Assembly (NCBI GenBank): GCA_964446285.1
Contig: CAYUNT010000224.1
Location: 1 to 6,716 of the forward strand
Direction of reading: 5' to 3'
From: CAYUNT01 sp964446285
GTDB taxonomy: Bacteria > Sumerlaeota > Sumerlaeia > SLMS01 > CAYUNT01
DNA: 6,716 nt
Below are positions 3,660 to 6,716 of the stretch, one piece after another (the first letter of the stretch is position 1; each line of letters starts with the position of its first letter). The notes under the pieces were generated by a model that was not told the origin of the DNA, did no database searches, and saw nothing but the letters and a program-made list of their open reading frames with translations. The position numbers and the translations under genes were made by a program.

Positions 3660-5954
3660 ATCGCCGACTTCTGTCAGCTCCATTCGCGAAAAGCCTCCGT
3701 CCATCAGTATCCCCAGCCCGAGCAACAAGGCAAGAAACAACACGCTGTGGCGGCGCGCTTTTGTGGCGGCGCGTTCAAGCGCGCTGAGCGGGCGCGGCAG
3801 AAGATATTCTTTGTCAAAAGGCTCGAGCGCGCGCCCTTCGCCCGGCCATTTCCAGTAAAGATGAAACAGCGCGCCCCCCTCTGCATTAGGACCCACGCGC
3901 AGGCGGATTGGATAGACGCCAGGAGACAGTCGGGCTGTCGCGCGCTGCAAATGTTGGGGCTTCGCGGCGTCATCGTTTTCGGCTACTATTTTGCCCGCTA
4001 CCTCCAGCCGATACACGCCGCTTGCCTTGACGAAAAAGGTGTATTCGCCTTCGAGCGGAAGATCGAGGCTGCCATCCCAGAACGTTTCGGACCATACGCG
4101 CGGGGAGTTTTCATTACCCGCTTCCTCGGCAGATTCAGGCGGGGGCGTGGATTGCGGCGCGGGTTGCGGCGCGGCGGCGGGCTGGCCATAGCGAAGGGCT
4201 TTGTCAAAATCCGCAGCCCGCCAGCGCACATCAGAATGCGCCGGATCGCGCCAGATCGTCTCGCGCTGGATTCCGCGCGGACCCGAGGCGGCGCGCGCAA
4301 GAGCCACCACGATCACTCCCGAGAGGAACAGCGCGGAGGCGGCGCGATTCTGATGAAACGCCCAATCCCCCACCGCCCGCCATGCGGAAGCGCACAGAGC
4401 GGCCGCGCGGCGAATTCCGCCAGCCTTGCGCAGCGCAATCCAAAGCGCGATCAGCCCAGCCGCGGGAATCACCAAGGCGGCCAGCGGAGTGGGTGAGGCG
4501 GCGTTCCGGATAAATGCGGTCCACACCACCGGACGCAGCGCGCCTTCGCCGAGCAGAACCCAGCATCCGCGCAGGCTGCTCACTCCGGGGGCGAAAAACA
4601 ACGGGGTTTCTGATTGAAGAAAACTGAATACCTGATTGTTCCAGTCGAGGGGATTGACCAGCGTCTGCAAAATGGCCAGCGCCGCTCCCCAAAGCGCGAA
4701 CAGGGAAAAACCGAGCCGCTTGCTGATGCCCCATTGCCGCCAGCCGCTCAGCCATAACGGCATCGCGAGAAACCCAAGCGGCAGAATCGGAAGCATAAAC
4801 CGCGGACCGGGCGTCCATCCGCCGTGCCAGGTCCAGAACGCCGCGTGCAGGAGCGTCCAGAGAAGGAATGCGGCGGCGGCAAATCGCGCCGTCAGGGACA
4901 TGCGGCCTCCAGCTCCAACCCCAGCGCCGGCGGCGATAACGGAAGCCCAGGCTGCGGGAAGCAAAATCGCAAGAGGCGCTTGCAGGAACAGGCCGCGCTC
5001 CGGACTGACGAGAAGTCCGTAAAGCCCAACAAATAGCGGCGTGGTGAATGCAGAGGTTTCGTATCCCATGCGCCAGGGCGAACCGTATTGCGCGGCGTTG
5101 AGTATCAGGCGCGCCAGCACGGCCGCCGCCGGGAAAATCGCCAGCCATCCGAGGCGCGCAAGGCGCTTGGGCGCGGGAACCCCGGCGCGCGAGTCTTGCA
5201 CCCAAGCGAGCGCCGCCCAAAACGGCCATAAAACCCCAGTGATAATGCGCAGATGAATCGCCACGCCCATCCACAGCCCGCCCCAGAGCAAGTTGCCGCG
5301 CGAAAGCCCAGTGGCCTGGGCATCTTGCTCAAGGTTCCTTCTCGAATCCATTTCCCTGCTCTCGCGCCCAAGGCCAAGGCACCACGCCGCCGCCAAAATC
5401 GCCAGCGCCGTGGCAGGTTCCGAGAAAAAAGAGTTTTGATAAGGGAAAAACGGAGTGGCCAAGGCCAGAAGCAGCGCGGCGGCGGCCGAGGCGCCTGGGC
5501 CTGCGCCCATCCGGCGTCCGAAACGAACCATTAGCGCGGCCATCAGCGCCGCAATAATCATATTGGACAAAGTGATCAGCGCGGGGGGGTCCGTCCCGCG
5601 CCAGATTCCCAGTTGGTAAAGGGCATCTTGCACCCAAAACCAGGGCACGCCGAGCAGCGAGCAGAGAATTCCATAGGGGCTGGAGACATGATTGTATGTT
5701 TCGGGGAAAAAGAGGCTGGCGCGCGACGCAAGCGAAACCGACAGGCGCGTCATGAGGATTTCATCGCTCGATACGAGCTGGCCGTGATAAAAAAGGAGAC
5801 CTGCCCCCAGCACGGCCCAGAACACAGCTCTTTCAACGCGTTTCCAAGCGGCGCGCGCCTCGGGACCTGCTTCCGGCAAGGCGGCCGGGAAAAAACGATT
5901 GCCGGGAAGTGGAATTGCCGCTTCACTTGGAGGCGGGAATGATTGAGGGGACAC
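3624..5954 (-). CDS. Polytopic GT-C-type glycosyltransferase with C-terminal PA14-like domain
   Basis: The product is 776 residues, from GTG 5954 to TAG. Residues about 41-510 form a polytopic membrane region with roughly a dozen hydrophobic segments. The first extracytoplasmic loop carries 'SSDEILMTR' (62-70), whose acidic pair sits where GT-C enzymes (GT39/PMT, ArnT type) have their catalytic or metal-binding acidic residues. 'WTPGPRFMLPILPLGF' (380-395) is a motif common in such polyprenyl-sugar-dependent transferases. A further segment lies at about 541-554. Residues about 565-718 look like a PA14-type beta domain: 'WDGSLDLPLEGEYTFFVKAS' (626-645), 'YRLEVAGKIV' (648-657), 'LSPGVYPIRLRV' (676-687) and 'HLYWKWPGEG' (698-707). 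A last membrane helix lies at about 738-752. PA14 domains usually bind sugars. A Pro/Ala/Gln-rich insert at about 591-610 splits the PA14 region. Donor and acceptor are unknown. Residues about 207-217 are encoded by a copy of the dispersed hairpin unit. Confidence 0.8.
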   Translation of the reverse strand: MSPQSFPPPSEAAIPLPGNRFFPAALPEAGPEARAAWKRVERAVFWAVLGAGLLFYHGQLVSSDEILMTRLSVSLASRASLFFPETYNHVSSPYGILCSLLGVPWFWVQDALYQLGIWRGTDPPALITLSNMIIAALMAALMVRFGRRMGAGPGASAAAALLLALATPFFPYQNSFFSEPATALAILAAAWCLGLGRESREMDSRRNLEQDAQATGLSRGNLLWGGLWMGVAIHLRIITGVLWPFWAALAWVQDSRAGVPAPKRLARLGWLAIFPAAAVLARLILNAAQYGSPWRMGYETSAFTTPLFVGLYGLLVSPERGLFLQAPLAILLPAAWASVIAAGAGVGAGGRMSLTARFAAAAFLLWTLLHAAFWTWHGGWTPGPRFMLPILPLGFLAMPLWLSGWRQWGISKRLGFSLFALWGAALAILQTLVNPLDWNNQVFSFLQSETPLFFAPGVSSLRGCWVLLGEGALRPVVWTAFIRNAASPTPLAALVIPAAGLIALWIALRKAGGIRRAAALCASAWRAVGDWAFHQNRAASALFLSGVIVVALARAASGPRGIQRETIWRDPAHSDVRWRAADFDKALRYGQPAAAPQPAPQSTPPPESAEEAGNENSPRVWSETFWDGSLDLPLEGEYTFFVKASGVYRLEVAGKIVAENDDAAKPQHLQRATARLSPGVYPIRLRVGPNAEGGALFHLYWKWPGEGRALEPFDKEYLLPRPLSALERAATKARRHSVLFLALLLGLGILMDGGFSRMELTEVGDSARSDQSDQSA
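5307..5338. repeat. Diverged copy of the hairpin unit inside the glycosyltransferase gene
   Basis: On the minus strand, 5315-5333 reads CTTGAGCAAGATGCCCAGG, which differs from the unit-2 hairpin (268-286) at two of 19 bases. Over 31 aligned bases, 24 match by hand count. The 3' flank (CCACTGG) also resembles the unit ending CCACCGG. The stem is less perfect than in the intergenic copies, with one mismatch and one wobble. It encodes residues about 207-217 (NLEQDAQATGL) in a polar loop between two membrane segments. Confidence 0.55.
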
Positions 5955-5960
5955 AAAAGT

Positions 5961-5964
5961 CTCC
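5961..5964 (-). promoter_or_regulatory. Ribosome-binding site supporting the GTG start of the glycosyltransferase
   Basis: GGAG on the minus strand is separated by 6 bases from GTG (5952-5954). No in-frame ATG occurs before residue 68, which would remove the first membrane segment, and an in-frame TAA lies upstream at about 6000-6002. GTG is therefore the sensible start. Confidence 0.6.
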
Positions 5965-6006
5965 GTTGGAACTACGTTTGCCGGATTCTTCCCGCACCCT
6001 TAGGAT

Positions 6007-6012
6007 GGGGAG
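6007..6012 (+). promoter_or_regulatory. Ribosome-binding site of the response regulator gene
   Basis: GGGGAG lies 6 bases before ATG 6019, a standard spacing. Confidence 0.6.
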
Positions 6013-6018
6013 ACAACC

Positions 6019-6648
6019 ATGAGCCAGCAATACCGCGTTCTCGCTGTGGATGACAATGACGATACTTTGGAAGTCATCCGCATGACCTTGAGCGAGGATT
6101 TTGACGTCGTCACGCTCAACACCCCAATGAAAATCTACGACGTGATCGACTTGTTCGAGCCGGACTTGTTAATTTTGGACATTATGATGCCTAAAATCAC
6201 AGGGTATCAACTGGTTGAATTGTTGCAGAAAAATCCGCGCACGTCAGGGATTCCGATAATTATCCTTTCGGCCAAGGATTCAGCGCGCGAGATCAAATAC
6301 GGATACCGGCTCGGGGCGAAATTGTATCTGACCAAGCCGTTCAGCCCGGAGCGGCTTCAGAAAAACGTGCAAATGATTTTTCAGTCCTTCCCACCGGCTC
6401 CGCGCGCCAAAACCCTGACGATAGAACAGGTGAAAATCCAGCTGGAAGTGATGCAGGGAGCGCGGACGGGGCAGATGGCGATTTCGTCCGAGCATTTGTC
6501 GCATGACATGGTGCATCGTTTCGCCCTGCGCGGACGCAAGCCAGGCCCTGCGGCGCAGATGCAGGCCAAGGCGGCCGATGCGGAGCCGCCGCAAAAGGAA
6601 CGCGAGATCGCCCGGCCCGACACCGGCGATCCGCGTTGGAACGGCTAA
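6019..6648 (+). CDS. Response regulator: REC domain with an unassigned C-terminal extension
   Basis: The product is 209 residues and ends in TAA (6646-6648). Residues about 5-122 are a CheY-type receiver domain. It has the acidic pocket D11-D12 ('VLAVDDND'), the phosphorylation site D54 ('LLILDIMMP'), S84 in the Thr/Ser switch position ('IIILSAKD'), and K106 ('YLTKPFSP'), so all residues needed for phosphotransfer are present. The remaining about 85 residues contain a short possible helix ('TIEQVKIQLEVMQ') and then a polar, Pro/Ala-rich tail. No DNA-binding, GGDEF, HD-GYP or other output domain is recognisable. It probably acts by protein-protein contact, or the tail is a degenerate output region. 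No histidine kinase is in the window. It diverges from the glycosyltransferase gene across a 64-base gap, so shared regulation is possible but not shown. Confidence 0.9.
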   Translation: MSQQYRVLAVDDNDDTLEVIRMTLSEDFDVVTLNTPMKIYDVIDLFEPDLLILDIMMPKITGYQLVELLQKNPRTSGIPIIILSAKDSAREIKYGYRLGAKLYLTKPFSPERLQKNVQMIFQSFPPAPRAKTLTIEQVKIQLEVMQGARTGQMAISSEHLSHDMVHRFALRGRKPGPAAQMQAKAADAEPPQKEREIARPDTGDPRWNG

Positions 6649-6686
6649 TACCATTTTCCTCTGATTGTGTTCCCAATCGCCTGTCA

Positions 6687-6713
6687 CGGTTTTCGCGAGA
6701 AGAGCGAAAACCG
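6687..6713 (+). terminator. Perfect 10-bp hairpin downstream of the response regulator
   Basis: CGGTTTTCGC (6687-6696) pairs exactly with GCGAAAACCG (6704-6713) around a 7-base loop, starting 38 bases after the response regulator stop. The position suits a terminator. The window ends three bases later, so a following T-run cannot be checked. On the other strand no T-run is seen, so a bidirectional intrinsic terminator is not supported. Confidence 0.45.
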
Positions 6714-6716
6714 CGC

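Noticed and set aside
3747..4496. 249-codon plus-strand open frame inside the glycosyltransferase gene
   Set aside because: Antisense shadow of a GC-rich gene; its translation is Arg-rich and low in recognisable motifs.
4231..5274. 347-codon minus-strand open frame overlapping the glycosyltransferase gene in another frame
   Set aside because: It is an Arg/Ala-rich shadow; the 776-residue frame has membrane segments and motifs and uses a supported start.
5978..6006. Sigma-70-like promoter TTGCCG-17-TAGGAT for the response regulator
   Set aside because: The -10 hexamer touches the ribosome-binding site, so the transcript would begin after it; not a workable promoter for this start.

Overview
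The window is GC-rich bacterial DNA carrying four genes on the minus strand (5954 down to 334), one divergent gene on the plus strand (6019-6648), and a 333-base gene-free left end packed with inverted repeats. The lineage cannot be fixed from the sequence. The clues are a GspG-like protein with the tail motif 'SPGPDGDFDI...YDPSNGTISDGDIYR', a GT-C membrane protein carrying a PA14 domain, and abundant small palindromic repeats. I associate this mix with Planctomycetes/Verrucomicrobia-like bacteria or candidate phyla such as Hydrogenedentota or Sumerlaeota; this is inference from memory.

Layout from the left. Bases 1-333 hold a cluster of GC-rich hairpins (45-150) and a nested inverted-repeat element (209-312). 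That element has an 18-bp perfect outer stem around two 30-bp tandem hairpin units whose stems covary. Next, all on the minus strand and named here in genomic order: a membrane-anchored TPR-like protein (334-2265), a GspG-like protein interrupted by an in-frame TGA (2557-3003, with its conserved tail continuing to 2395), a small PH-domain protein (3143-3598), and a 776-residue polytopic GT-C-type glycosyltransferase with a C-terminal PA14-like domain (3624-5954). Transcription runs the other way, from the glycosyltransferase to the TPR gene. A response regulator (6019-6648) diverges from the glycosyltransferase across 64 bases, and a perfect 10-bp hairpin lies near the right edge.

The glycosyltransferase and PH genes are 25 bases apart and probably co-transcribed. 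The GspG-like and TPR genes follow after gaps of 139 and 129 bases (the latter measured from the restored GspG-like tail) and may have their own signals. Three of the four minus-strand products look membrane-bound with extracytoplasmic parts, which fits a cell-envelope theme, but no sequence evidence ties them into one pathway.

The observations most worth checking are: (1) the TGA that cuts the GspG-like gene exactly before its most conserved C-terminal block, which stays intact and in frame; (2) the covarying hairpin units at 234-293; (3) a diverged copy of that hairpin unit inside the glycosyltransferase coding sequence (5307-5338), suggesting a mobile palindromic element that inserts in genes; and (4) a 27-bp tandem duplication that carries both the stop codon of one gene and part of the ribosome-binding site of the next.
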